Position numbers and translations under genes: made by a program. Shown here in pieces: positions 27,836-35,471 of a DNA stretch of 64,000 nucleotides; within the stretch, counting starts at the first letter, position 1, and the number at the start of each line of letters is the position of its first letter. Under the pieces are notes generated by a model. It did no database searches, was not told where the DNA came from, and saw only the letters and a program-made list of their open reading frames with translations. Source of the stretch: Pelagicoccus albus (lineage in GTDB: Bacteria > Verrucomicrobiota > Verrucomicrobiia > Opitutales > Opitutaceae); contig NZ_JACHVC010000001.1 of assembly GCF_014230145.1 (NCBI RefSeq), positions 124,001 to 188,000 on the forward strand, read 5' to 3'.

Positions 27836-28303
27836 TTACTGGGGCAATCCGTATTCTGCAAGTGATCGATTTTTAAATCTTTTGTCCTCGGTGACTTCTT
27901 GCCCGAAATAGGGAGGTGCTCGAAAACTCTTACTTTCTTCAACAGAGGCGAATTCCACTTCCGCGACGAGCAGGGGATGCAGGGCTCCGCTAAATCGATC
28001 GAGCTCTATGGTGTAGGCTCCATACGGCACTTGATAGCGTCGCTTCTCGATTCGCTTACCCTCGGTCAATGGCCAGAGCCTAGAGAATTGCTCTTCGCTC
28101 AATTTGATCTCCTCTTCGACTCGCTCCAAGCCTGATCCTTGCTTGCAGGTTAGGGTGAATGTCCCTGCCTTATCCCTCAGCCTGACTTCGCTTTCGCCGC
28201 TGGCGAGGTAGCCCTGCCGGAGTTCGTAACAAACGGCATTTTCTATCTCGGCAGGCAGCCTATGCAGGATGTACTTGCGCTCGATCTCTTTGTTATGGCT
28301 CAT
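27836..28303 (-). CDS. CYTH domain protein (triphosphate tunnel metalloenzyme)
   Basis: A 155-residue protein starting at ATG 28303 with the EIERKYIL signature (residues 5-12) of the CYTH superfamily. Further features are ELRQGYLASGESEVRLRDK, with the basic residues that bind a triphosphate, FTLTCKQGSGLERVEEEIKL, and IELDRFSG near 110 before LLVAEVEFAS. CYTH enzymes form an eight-stranded tunnel that binds triphosphate with metals and hydrolyse inorganic tripolyphosphate or, in some members, thiamine triphosphate or act as adenylate cyclases. The stand-alone bacterial form resembles tripolyphosphatases. It begins 8 bases after ParA. A longer start would overlap the ParA gene and is unnecessary. 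Confidence 0.9.
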   Translation of the reverse strand: MSHNKEIERKYILHRLPAEIENAVCYELRQGYLASGESEVRLRDKAGTFTLTCKQGSGLERVEEEIKLSEEQFSRLWPLTEGKRIEKRRYQVPYGAYTIELDRFSGALHPLLVAEVEFASVEESKSFRAPPYFGQEVTEDKRFKNRSLAEYGLPQ

Positions 28304-28311
28304 GTTTAAGA

Positions 28312-29049
28312 TCAGGTATTCTCGACCGCTTTCCACAGGTCTTGGAATGCGAGGCTTGCCGGGTGTCTGGGAGAGAAGTTCAGAACTGGTTCTCGCCTCG
28401 AACCCATCGCTTCTACTTCGGCGCTCAACGGAATGAGGACATCTAGCAACCTCTTTTCGGAGAGTTGCAGTTCTCCGATGACGTCGCGGTGGATACGCTT
28501 TCGCTTATCCGCCATGGAAAAGAATGGGCGTAGCTTTTTCCGTTTGTATCCAGTTTTTTCGAAGAACTCCTTAAGCTGTTCGTAGGTGCGTAGGGAGAGC
28601 GTGGTTGGAATAAGGGGGACGAGTACTGTATCCGCTGCGTGGAACACGTTTTCTGCGACGCGGCTAAGGCTAGGCGGACAATCCAAAATGATGTGATCAT
28701 AATCGCTAGTGAACTCGTCCAATACCTCGGCCAAACGTTTGCTAGAGCGTTTCATTCCATCCAGTAAGGCGTCGAAGTTGCGGTAGGATTGGTGGGCGGG
28801 CAATAGGTGTAGGTTGGCGAAGTCCGTTTCCCGAATGGATTTCTGCGCTCCGGCTTCGCTGGAAATTACTCTTTTGGCCTTCAGTTGTTTCGGAGGTCGT
28901 ATGCGAAAGTAGAAACTGGCAGCTCCCTGTTGATCCAGGTCGACGAGGAGCGTTTTATTCCCATCTGCGGCCGCTGCATAGGCGATGTTTACAGCTGCGG
29001 CGGTCTTGCCGACTCCTCCTTTGCTACTGTAGCAGGCGATGATGCTCAT
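28312..29049 (-). CDS. ParA/MinD-family P-loop ATPase
   Basis: A 245-residue ParA-type ATPase. The deviant Walker A is KGGVGKT (residues 10-16), switch I holds LVDLDQQGAAS, and the Walker B region is HIILDCPPSLS followed by VLVPLIPTTLSLRTYEQL. It lacks an N-terminal helix-turn-helix, as in small ParA proteins that position plasmids, carboxysomes, storage granules or chemoreceptor clusters. There is no ParB or parS-like element nearby, and it is not near a replication origin. It lies between CHAD (ATGA overlap upstream) and CYTH (8 bases downstream), so its cargo is more likely connected with those proteins than with chromosome segregation. Confidence 0.92.
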   Translation of the reverse strand: MSIIACYSSKGGVGKTAAAVNIAYAAAADGNKTLLVDLDQQGAASFYFRIRPPKQLKAKRVISSEAGAQKSIRETDFANLHLLPAHQSYRNFDALLDGMKRSSKRLAEVLDEFTSDYDHIILDCPPSLSRVAENVFHAADTVLVPLIPTTLSLRTYEQLKEFFEKTGYKRKKLRPFFSMADKRKRIHRDVIGELQLSEKRLLDVLIPLSAEVEAMGSRREPVLNFSPRHPASLAFQDLWKAVENT

Positions 29050-30590
29050 GTGCTCGCCTTTCCGTTAGCGTTGAACAACTTCTCAAAGAGCAGCCTAGTC
29101 TCTTTTCCGTGAAACTGTAAGAATTTTTCAGATACATGGCTTCGCGCTTCAAGCTGCGATCTGTGAAGGTGGGTGATCAGCCCTCCTACACTGGCTGCCG
29201 CGGCTCTGTCTACAGACTCTGTTTCACTCAAATACTGCAGCAAGGACTGCTGCTGCACGGTGTAGTCATTGAAATTTCCCAGAACTGTTTGCAGTCCTTT
29301 CAGCTGTTTGATGATGCGTTTGATGTCTTTTGTGGGGTAGAGAGAAGAAAAGAGCTCCAATAGGTAACGCAGTTTTTTGCACTCGATGCGGAGCTCGTGT
29401 ACCTCCTCGTCTGGTGTGGTATCGTCCAGCTTCTTTCCCATTTTTCGGACTCGCTTGTAGTGGATCGCGATGATGTGAGATGCAAATGGCTTTATGGGGG
29501 TCTCGCTTGCTGGCCCTTGGGGGAGCTCTTCTTGCGACAGCCAGTTTAATTGCGATTCGATGGATTTGGTGTATGCAGCAGATTTCAGGTGGCGTCGGAT
29601 TTTTGTTAGCTCGCGACTTCGTTCCTTGGCGAAGAATTCAAAAAGAGGGTCGAGGCCCGGATGAAGGCTTCGGGGCAACATAGACCTGAAAAGCTCCTTC
29701 TCCATCAGGTAGACGTCCAAGTCCCGGAGTCTCGATGTTTTCCGAGCGAAGCCTCCGAATGCCGTCTTTAGTCGGTTCAGGTCATCTTTGGCAAAGGCTC
29801 CCTTTGTCAGGCTCAAGACGGATCGTAGTTTTCGAATAGATACGCGATAATCGTGCAGGAATTCTGTGTCGATGTCTTTGATTACGCCATCTTCCATCTG
29901 GCTCGCTGTATGTACCATTTGTTTCGCTATTTCGACAACGGCGCTCTGGGTACTCTGATCAGAATCTAGCTGGACCGTTGCGGAAGGAGATAGGGGTGGG
30001 GCGCCTGCTCCGACCGCGTTGAAGACCCATTCGATAGAGCACTTCTTCTTCCTGTGGAAGCCAGTTAGCGTATCCAGTATGCTCGCTATCTCTTGAGCCT
30101 CTTCGGTGTATCCAACTAGTGGAATTGTTGCGAGACTCTGTGTGCTTTGACCGGAGCTTTCCTCCGTTAATCGTGTCAGCCTAAGGCGGGCGACCGTTTT
30201 TTCATCCTCATTGAGGATGCTGTACTCTTCGGTCAGGATTTTTATGGTGGCAACCTTTACGGCCGCTCTCAGCTCTAGCAGGGGTTTGAGGTAGTCGCGT
30301 AGCTCGCCTGCGGGAAAATCGTTCCAAAATATATTCTGCCCACGAGTGCGTGAACGAAGTTCTGGGGATGTGGAGCCAATTCCAACTCTATCCGCGATTC
30401 GGAATTCTGATTTTTCTTTTATAAGGCAGCGGCCAATCTCTCTTAACGCTTGGTCGAAAGTATCATATAGCTCGAGTGACGTTTCTATGGGTGGCGTATT
30501 CGATTTTTGGAGCTTTTCGCCGAATTGTTCAAAGAGCAGGCTAGGATTCTCGTCTAGTTGCCATTCGAGAGTGCTTGGCTTTAGGGTCAT
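29046..30590 (-). CDS. CHAD domain protein with degenerate CYTH-like N-terminus
   Basis: A 514-residue protein. Residues ~1-180 resemble a decayed CYTH domain (LELYDTFDQALREIGRCLI, RLRLTRLTEES) without the EIERK motif. Residues ~225-505 form a CHAD domain, an alpha-helical bundle with conserved His and basic residues: His246 in LHDYRVSIRKLRSVL, RKTSRLRDLDVYL, and His398 in VHELRIECKKLRYLLELF. CHAD domains bind inorganic polyphosphate through their basic surface, and proteins with them localise to polyphosphate granules in some bacteria. It is the first gene of the CHAD-ParA-CYTH-Nudix unit and overlaps parA by four bases, implying translational coupling. No signal peptide is present. Confidence 0.9.
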   Translation of the reverse strand: MTLKPSTLEWQLDENPSLLFEQFGEKLQKSNTPPIETSLELYDTFDQALREIGRCLIKEKSEFRIADRVGIGSTSPELRSRTRGQNIFWNDFPAGELRDYLKPLLELRAAVKVATIKILTEEYSILNEDEKTVARLRLTRLTEESSGQSTQSLATIPLVGYTEEAQEIASILDTLTGFHRKKKCSIEWVFNAVGAGAPPLSPSATVQLDSDQSTQSAVVEIAKQMVHTASQMEDGVIKDIDTEFLHDYRVSIRKLRSVLSLTKGAFAKDDLNRLKTAFGGFARKTSRLRDLDVYLMEKELFRSMLPRSLHPGLDPLFEFFAKERSRELTKIRRHLKSAAYTKSIESQLNWLSQEELPQGPASETPIKPFASHIIAIHYKRVRKMGKKLDDTTPDEEVHELRIECKKLRYLLELFSSLYPTKDIKRIIKQLKGLQTVLGNFNDYTVQQQSLLQYLSETESVDRAAAASVGGLITHLHRSQLEARSHVSEKFLQFHGKETRLLFEKLFNANGKAST

Positions 30591-30874
30591 GGGCTCGTGT
30601 CTTTTGGGTTGGGGTTCGTTTAGCCAGCAAGGTCTAGAACCGTTTGCAGAGCCCCCGTGCCCTTAAGGGTATCAGGCACTTTAATCGCTAAGGTTAGGCG
30701 TTGGGATATCTACGGCTCTGTTTTATGCGGTGCTGCGTTCTACTTCTTCGAAGGGTGGCGCAGTTATGTGACATGTCGAACTCAAACCAAAATTTGGACT
30801 CTCCACGCGGAGATGACGCAGTGAAGATTTAATTACTGACTCTCCCGTTGGGGAAGGGTTTAAAAAGGTACCCC
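30591..30874 (+). promoter_or_regulatory. Divergent intergenic region with a candidate MerR-type promoter
   Basis: No gene is seen. At 30836-30866 lies a CTGACT -35-like element, a dyad (ctccc / gggga) in the spacer, and a TAAAAA -10-like element with a 19-base spacer, the long spacing typical of MerR-regulated promoters. The MerR gene of this operon would be the obvious regulator. A TSS just downstream would be only a few bases from the ATG at 30875, giving an almost leaderless mRNA. The other end carries the CHAD operon promoter, which I could not assign. Confidence 0.4.
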
Positions 30875-31486
30875 ATGACGAAGATAGATTTCAAAAAAGA
30901 ATGGAAGCATCTCTACCGGCCATCGGCGAAAGAGGTTTCGGTAGTGGATGTGCCTCGCATGAAGTTTCTGAAGATCGACGGACTTGGTGATCCTAATGAA
31001 TCTCCGGATTTTGAAGCGGGGCTAGAAGCGCTGTATCCCTTGGCGTACACACTTAAGTTTATGGCCAAGACCAGCCCGGTTCAACAAGACTATGTGGTCC
31101 CTCCGTTGGAAGGACTTTGGTGGGCAGACGACATGAGCGCGTTTCAGGAAAAGCGCAGGGAAGAGTGGAAATGGACACTCATGATTATGCAGCCCGAATT
31201 TGTGACGGATGAAATGTTCGAGGAAGCCTTGTTGAAGGTTCGCGAAAAGAAGGCACCCGCGTCTTTAGATAAGGTTCGCTTCGAAAGCTATGACGAAGGA
31301 CCGTCTGTGCAAATTATGCATCTGGGGCCCTATGACTAGGAGGGGCCTAGCATCGTACGGCTTCACGATAAGATAGAAGAGCTTGGTAAAGAGCGGGCTC
31401 TATTCCATCACGAGATCTATTTAAGTGACCCGAGGCGAGCGGCTCCTGAAAAGCTAAAGACAGTGCTGCGTCAACCTATGCGGTAA
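30875..31486 (+). pseudogene. GyrI-like small-molecule-binding protein interrupted by an in-frame TAG
   Basis: The frame from ATG 30875 encodes a GyrI-like domain (IDFKKEWKHLYRP, VDVPRMKFLKIDGLGDPN, LEGLWWADDM, IMHLGPYD) and then meets TAG at 31337-31339. After the stop the same frame continues without interruption to TAA at 31484, giving the exact expected C-terminus of this family (HHEIYLSDPRRAAPEKLKTV). One base change from GAG (Glu) to TAG explains the break, since family members usually have an acidic residue here. It could be a true nonsense mutation, a sequencing error or a readthrough gene. The C-terminal part completes the ligand-binding fold, so the truncated product is probably not functional. 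The next gene is a MerR regulator carrying a related binding domain. Confidence 0.85.
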
Positions 31487-31497
31487 GGGGAATTTGG

Positions 31498-32304
31498 ATG
31501 AACTATTCGATCGGCGAGTTCTCTAGGGTGAGCCAGATTACGGTCAAAGCTTTGCGGCTTTACCATGAAAAGGGGATTTTAGTCCCTGACTTTATTGATC
31601 CTGAATCTGGATACAGGTACTACTCCCAAGAGCAGATTGGTGAAGCAAGGGTCGTTTCGGGGCTGAAAACACTAGGCTTTTCTTTGGGAGAAATCGCAGA
31701 GGTTTTGGACGAATGCGAGGAAGATGGAGACCTCCTAGATCAACTGCAAAAGAAGCGACGGGAGCTGGAAAAGCGAGTTGCTAGTTATCAGCGATCGATC
31801 CGTGAAATCGAACTCGTGGTGAGCGGAAAATTCGCCGATTCCGCTAACGATGAGACGGGTGAAGTGGTGGTTGAGAAGACCGTGCCCGATTTGTTGGTGG
31901 CAGGCTATAAGATGACCGGCCGCTATTCGGAAATCGGGTCTGGTTTTCGTATTTTGGGAAGGAAGGCGGGCAAGGTTCTGAGCGGTAAGCCGATGTGCCT
32001 CTATTACGATGAAGAGTATAAAGAGGATGACGCCCATTTCGAACCGTGCTTTGAGGTTAGGTCCGAGTTGGAAATCGAGGGAGTGCGCTTCAGGGTGCTC
32101 GACGGCGGAAACGCTTTGGCTCTTTTGCACAAGGGACCCTACGAAAGGCTTGCGGAGAGCTACGCCAAACTGTTCGCGGCGGTAAAGTCCAAGGGCTTGA
32201 AAATCGTTTCGCCCACTCGGGAGATTTATCACAAGGGTCCGGGGATGATTCTAAAGGGGAATCCCAAGCGTTACGTAACTGAGATCCAATTCCTGGTTCG
32301 ATAG
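31498..32304 (+). CDS. MerR family regulator with GyrI-like effector domain
   Basis: A 268-residue regulator of the BmrR type. The winged helix-turn-helix is at residues 1-70 (YSIGEFSRVSQITVKALRLYHEKGIL, RYYSQEQIGEA), a coiled-coil dimer helix spans ~75-112 and the C-terminal ~150 residues form a GyrI/AraC-effector-like domain (VPDLLVAGYKMTGRYSEI, LLHKGPYERLAESYAKL, REIYHKGPGMILKGNPKRY). Such regulators bind hydrophobic or cationic small molecules and activate promoters with long spacers. It begins 11 bases after the interrupted GyrI-like gene, so the two are one operon and probably autoregulated. Confidence 0.93.
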   Translation: MNYSIGEFSRVSQITVKALRLYHEKGILVPDFIDPESGYRYYSQEQIGEARVVSGLKTLGFSLGEIAEVLDECEEDGDLLDQLQKKRRELEKRVASYQRSIREIELVVSGKFADSANDETGEVVVEKTVPDLLVAGYKMTGRYSEIGSGFRILGRKAGKVLSGKPMCLYYDEEYKEDDAHFEPCFEVRSELEIEGVRFRVLDGGNALALLHKGPYERLAESYAKLFAAVKSKGLKIVSPTREIYHKGPGMILKGNPKRYVTEIQFLVR

Positions 32305-32347
32305 CTTGGCGATTGCATTAGGCCCTTTTTTAAGCTTAGCATTTGGA

Positions 32348-34459
32348 ATGCCCCACCTGCGTTTCCTTTTGTTTTACGCCCTCTGTTTTACTGCCTTCGT
32401 GGAGGCCGCGTCCACTGGCAACTGGAGCTCCTATCTGGGCGATCGTTCGTCTAGCCAGTTCTCGGAGCTCATGCAAATCACTCCTGCCAATGTCGATCAA
32501 TTGGAGGTCGCTTGGACCTGGCAAGGAGACCAAGTAGACCCCGGAGGATACTCGCAAATCCAATGCAATCCCTTGGTCATCGACGGAGTCTTGTACGGCA
32601 CTGATGCGAAGATTGATTTGATCGCTTTAGACGCCGCTACCGGTGAGTTGCTTTGGCGATTGGATCCTTACGAAGGCCTGCAGGATTCGGAAGGTCGTGG
32701 CGTCAATCGGGGGCTCGCGTATTGGAAGGATGGGGACGACGCTCGAATTCTTTTTGGCGTGGGCCCGTATCTGCTTGCGGTCGATCCCGGTAGCGGAAAA
32801 CGGATCGAGTCATTTGGCGATCGAGGGAGGATAAATCTGAAGGCGGATCTCGGAGCATCCGCATCGGGCTTGCAGGTCAGTGCCAACACGCCGGGAGTGG
32901 TTTTTGAGGATCTTATCATTATGGGAATGCGAGTTGGCGAAGGCCCGGCCCCCGCTGCTCCCGGGCCTATAAGGGCTTTTGATGTTAGGACGGGTGAATT
33001 GGTTTGGCGCTTTAACACGATTCCCCGCCCGGGTGAGCTCGGTTACGACACCTGGCCCGAAGACGCCTATCAGACTGTAGGAGGCGCCAATGTTTGGGCA
33101 GGCATGAGTGTGGACGTTGAGCGGGGAATTGTTTTTTGCCCCACGGGTTCTGCAGCCTTTGACTTCTGGGGAGGAGAGCGTTTGGGAAGCAACCTGTTCG
33201 CCAACTGTCTGCTCGCTCTCGATGCCCGGACGGGCGAACGTCTTTGGCACTTCCAGTTCGTACATCATGATATGTGGGATCGTGATTTGCCCGCTCCGCC
33301 GAATCTACTAACGGTGCGTCGGGAAGGGGAGTCCATCCCTGCGGTGGCTCAAATTACGAAGTCCGGACATGTGTTTCTCTTCAATCGGGTTACTGGGGAT
33401 CCGCTTTTCCCAATCGAGGAAGTGCCAGTGCCATGGTCCGACTTGCGGGGCGAGCAAGCTTGGCCGACCCAGCCCTTGCCAACGAAGCCGGAACCCTTTG
33501 CTCGGCAACTGTTTTCGGCGGACCAAATCAACAACATTTCTACCGAGTCGTATCGGGAAATCCTGGACAGGTTTGTGACGGTGCGGCCTCACACGCCGTT
33601 TATGCCTCCCAGCAAAGAGGGCACGATTATCTTTCCAGGATTCGATGGTGGCGGTGAGTGGGGAGGGGCAGCCGTCGATCCGAATGGGATTCTTTATGTC
33701 AATGGAAACGAGATGCCGTGGATATTGACCATGATCGACGCCACTTTGGCTGAAAGCGAAGGGCAGCGGCTTTATCTGCAGAACTGCGCCGGATGCCACG
33801 GAGCTCAACGCGAAGGCAGCGTTGCCCAAAGCGTGCCAGCTCTGGCTGGTATTCAAGATCGTATGACGTGGGAGGAAATCGATTCTCGGATCGAAAAGGG
33901 GAAGGGGGTCATGCCCGCTTTCGGTTTTTTCGATGAGCAAGACCGGCGAGCCTTGACCGATTATTTAGTCAGTGTGGACAGCGGGGACCGTCATGCGACG
34001 GCCGGCACTGCAGAGGTTTCCCCGCCCAAGCGGCCGTGGACGCACACAGGCTATCGCCGTTGGGTTGACTCTAACGGCTACCCCGCGGTTAAGCCACCTT
34101 GGGGCACGCTCAATGCGATAGACCTCAATTCAGGCGAGTTCCTTTGGCGAACCACTTTGGGCGAGTTTCCCGAGTTGAGCGAAAAAGGGATTCCGCCCAC
34201 GGGTACGGAAAATTATGGTGGACCGGTTGCGACGGCCGGAGGGCTGCTATTTATCGGAGCAAGCAAGGATCAGAATTTCAGGGCCTTCGATGCGGCTACT
34301 GGAGAAGAGCTTTGGAAGTGGGAGCTTCCGGCGGGAGGCTATGCCACGCCGGCCTGTTACGAAGTAGACGGCAAACAGTTTGTCGTCATCGCTTGCGGAG
34401 GAGGCAAAATGGGAACGCCGAGCGGAAACGCTTACGTCGCCTTCGCTTTGAAGGAGTGA
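32348..34459 (+). CDS. PQQ-dependent dehydrogenase with an internal cytochrome c domain
   Basis: A 703-residue periplasmic quinoprotein from ATG 32348, which gives a signal peptide (FLLFYALCFTAFVEA). The beta-propeller shows repeated Trp-docking patterns (LIALDAATGELLWRL, AFDVRTGELVWRF, ALDARTGERLWHF, AFDAATGEELWKW). Residues ~470-550 hold a cytochrome c domain inserted before the last blades, with the haem motif CAGCH (Cys480, Cys483, His484) and an axial Met likely in KGVMPAFG. Such enzymes oxidise alcohols, aldoses or related compounds with PQQ and pass electrons through the haem. No PQQ synthesis genes are in the window. It follows the MerR gene by 43 bases and may be co-transcribed. Confidence 0.9.
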   Translation: MPHLRFLLFYALCFTAFVEAASTGNWSSYLGDRSSSQFSELMQITPANVDQLEVAWTWQGDQVDPGGYSQIQCNPLVIDGVLYGTDAKIDLIALDAATGELLWRLDPYEGLQDSEGRGVNRGLAYWKDGDDARILFGVGPYLLAVDPGSGKRIESFGDRGRINLKADLGASASGLQVSANTPGVVFEDLIIMGMRVGEGPAPAAPGPIRAFDVRTGELVWRFNTIPRPGELGYDTWPEDAYQTVGGANVWAGMSVDVERGIVFCPTGSAAFDFWGGERLGSNLFANCLLALDARTGERLWHFQFVHHDMWDRDLPAPPNLLTVRREGESIPAVAQITKSGHVFLFNRVTGDPLFPIEEVPVPWSDLRGEQAWPTQPLPTKPEPFARQLFSADQINNISTESYREILDRFVTVRPHTPFMPPSKEGTIIFPGFDGGGEWGGAAVDPNGILYVNGNEMPWILTMIDATLAESEGQRLYLQNCAGCHGAQREGSVAQSVPALAGIQDRMTWEEIDSRIEKGKGVMPAFGFFDEQDRRALTDYLVSVDSGDRHATAGTAEVSPPKRPWTHTGYRRWVDSNGYPAVKPPWGTLNAIDLNSGEFLWRTTLGEFPELSEKGIPPTGTENYGGPVATAGGLLFIGASKDQNFRAFDAATGEELWKWELPAGGYATPACYEVDGKQFVVIACGGGKMGTPSGNAYVAFALKE

Positions 34460-34478
34460 GGTGGGGGCTGTTTGCCTG

Positions 34479-35390
34479 CTATTGTTCGAGACAGTCGCAA
34501 ACGCTTTCGCAGAGTCCGATGAAAGTCTCTTCCATGAGGGACAGTTTACGGCCTTTTAGGTAACAGACACCCCAGGTTCTCTTCAGCGTTTTACGGCTAG
34601 GCGAGAGGAGGTGAATGCTTCCGTCCTCGACTTCCTTTTGTGCAACCCAAGGCGCGATGATGCCGACCCCGATGCCGATTTTGACCAGTTCCTTGATCGC
34701 CTCCATGGAGCCCAGTTCGATTACTTTGGAAAATGAGTGACCTTCTGCGCGGAAGTGTCGGCGAATCGATTCGAAGGTCAGGCTTCCCTTGCTGTAGGTG
34801 ACGAACTGTTGGGCGTCGATCTCGGAGATAGGAGCGACCTTTCGGCTGGCCCATGGGTGTGAGGGAGCCACCGCAAACTGGAGGTTGTCCTCGAAAACGG
34901 ATTGGCAGTCGATCTCCTCATTGCCCGCGGGAGATAGAGTCAAGGCGAGGTCGATTTCGTTGCCGCGAAGTTCCTCCATGAGCTCCTTGGCGTCGTTCGG
35001 GGAAATGGATAGCTGGCAATCGGGAAAGGTTTGGCGAAATTCGCGAATTACAGTGGGCAAGATGTATTGGCAGGCTGTCGTGCCGGCGCCAATACGAAGT
35101 CGACCGGCTCCCCAGCGATTCAAGGCGTCTAGCTCGGAGCGGACCCGTTGCATCCGTTGATGGATTCGGTCTGCGGCAGCGAGGAAGATGTCACCCGCCT
35201 CGGTGAGGTGTATCTTGCGTCCAAGTCGATTGATCAGGGCGCAGTCCAGGTCTTCTTCGAGCGCTTTGATGGAATGGCTCACAGCGGATTGCGTAAGATT
35301 GAGCTGCTTGGCGGCCAGTGTGAAGCTTCCGGTTTCCGCCAAAGTCTTGAAAGCGAGCAATTGACGGCTGTCTATGATGTCTTCGCGCAT
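34479..35390 (-). CDS. LysR family transcriptional regulator, probably of nitrate assimilation
   Basis: A 303-residue LysR-type regulator. The N-terminal winged helix-turn-helix (residues ~8-66: RQLLAFKTLAETGSFTLAAKQLNLTQSAVSHSIKALE, given as the family pattern in two helices) is followed by an effector domain with LRIGAGTTACQYILPTVIREF at ~98 and SSNDAK/IGVGIIAPWVAQKEV later. It is divergent from the NasS-like gene with a 69-base AT-rich gap and is the nearest regulator to the nitrate cluster, so it is the first candidate to control it. A LysR-type dyad (T-N11-A) lies upstream of nrtA at 36883-36897. The effector is unknown. Confidence 0.92.
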   Translation of the reverse strand: MREDIIDSRQLLAFKTLAETGSFTLAAKQLNLTQSAVSHSIKALEEDLDCALINRLGRKIHLTEAGDIFLAAADRIHQRMQRVRSELDALNRWGAGRLRIGAGTTACQYILPTVIREFRQTFPDCQLSISPNDAKELMEELRGNEIDLALTLSPAGNEEIDCQSVFEDNLQFAVAPSHPWASRKVAPISEIDAQQFVTYSKGSLTFESIRRHFRAEGHSFSKVIELGSMEAIKELVKIGIGVGIIAPWVAQKEVEDGSIHLLSPSRKTLKRTWGVCYLKGRKLSLMEETFIGLCESVCDCLEQ

Positions 35391-35455
35391 GAAAATTATT
35401 ATTAGAATGACCTTTTGTATAAAAACAATTTGGATTTCAAGGGTTAAGAGCTTTT

Positions 35456-35471
35456 TGGCATGAAGGCGGCT
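35456..35471 (+). promoter_or_regulatory. Sigma-54-like -24/-12 element overlapping the NasS-like start
   Basis: TGGCATGAAGGCGGCT keeps TGGCA and the GC-T of the consensus TGGCAC-N5-TTGCW with exact spacing (9 of 12 informative positions). If used, transcription would start near 35482 and the ATG at 35460 could not be the start; the ATG at 35502 would be the first with a leader. Confidence 0.3.

Noticed and set aside
28312-29049. ParA as the chromosome or plasmid partition ATPase.
   Set aside because: No ParB, parS, gidAB or replication genes are nearby, and it is translationally coupled to CHAD and adjacent to CYTH.
31337-31339. TAG in the GyrI-like gene as a recoded sense codon (for example pyrrolysine).
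   Set aside because: Other genes in the window end at TAG normally, no recoding machinery is visible, and a single G to T change explains it.
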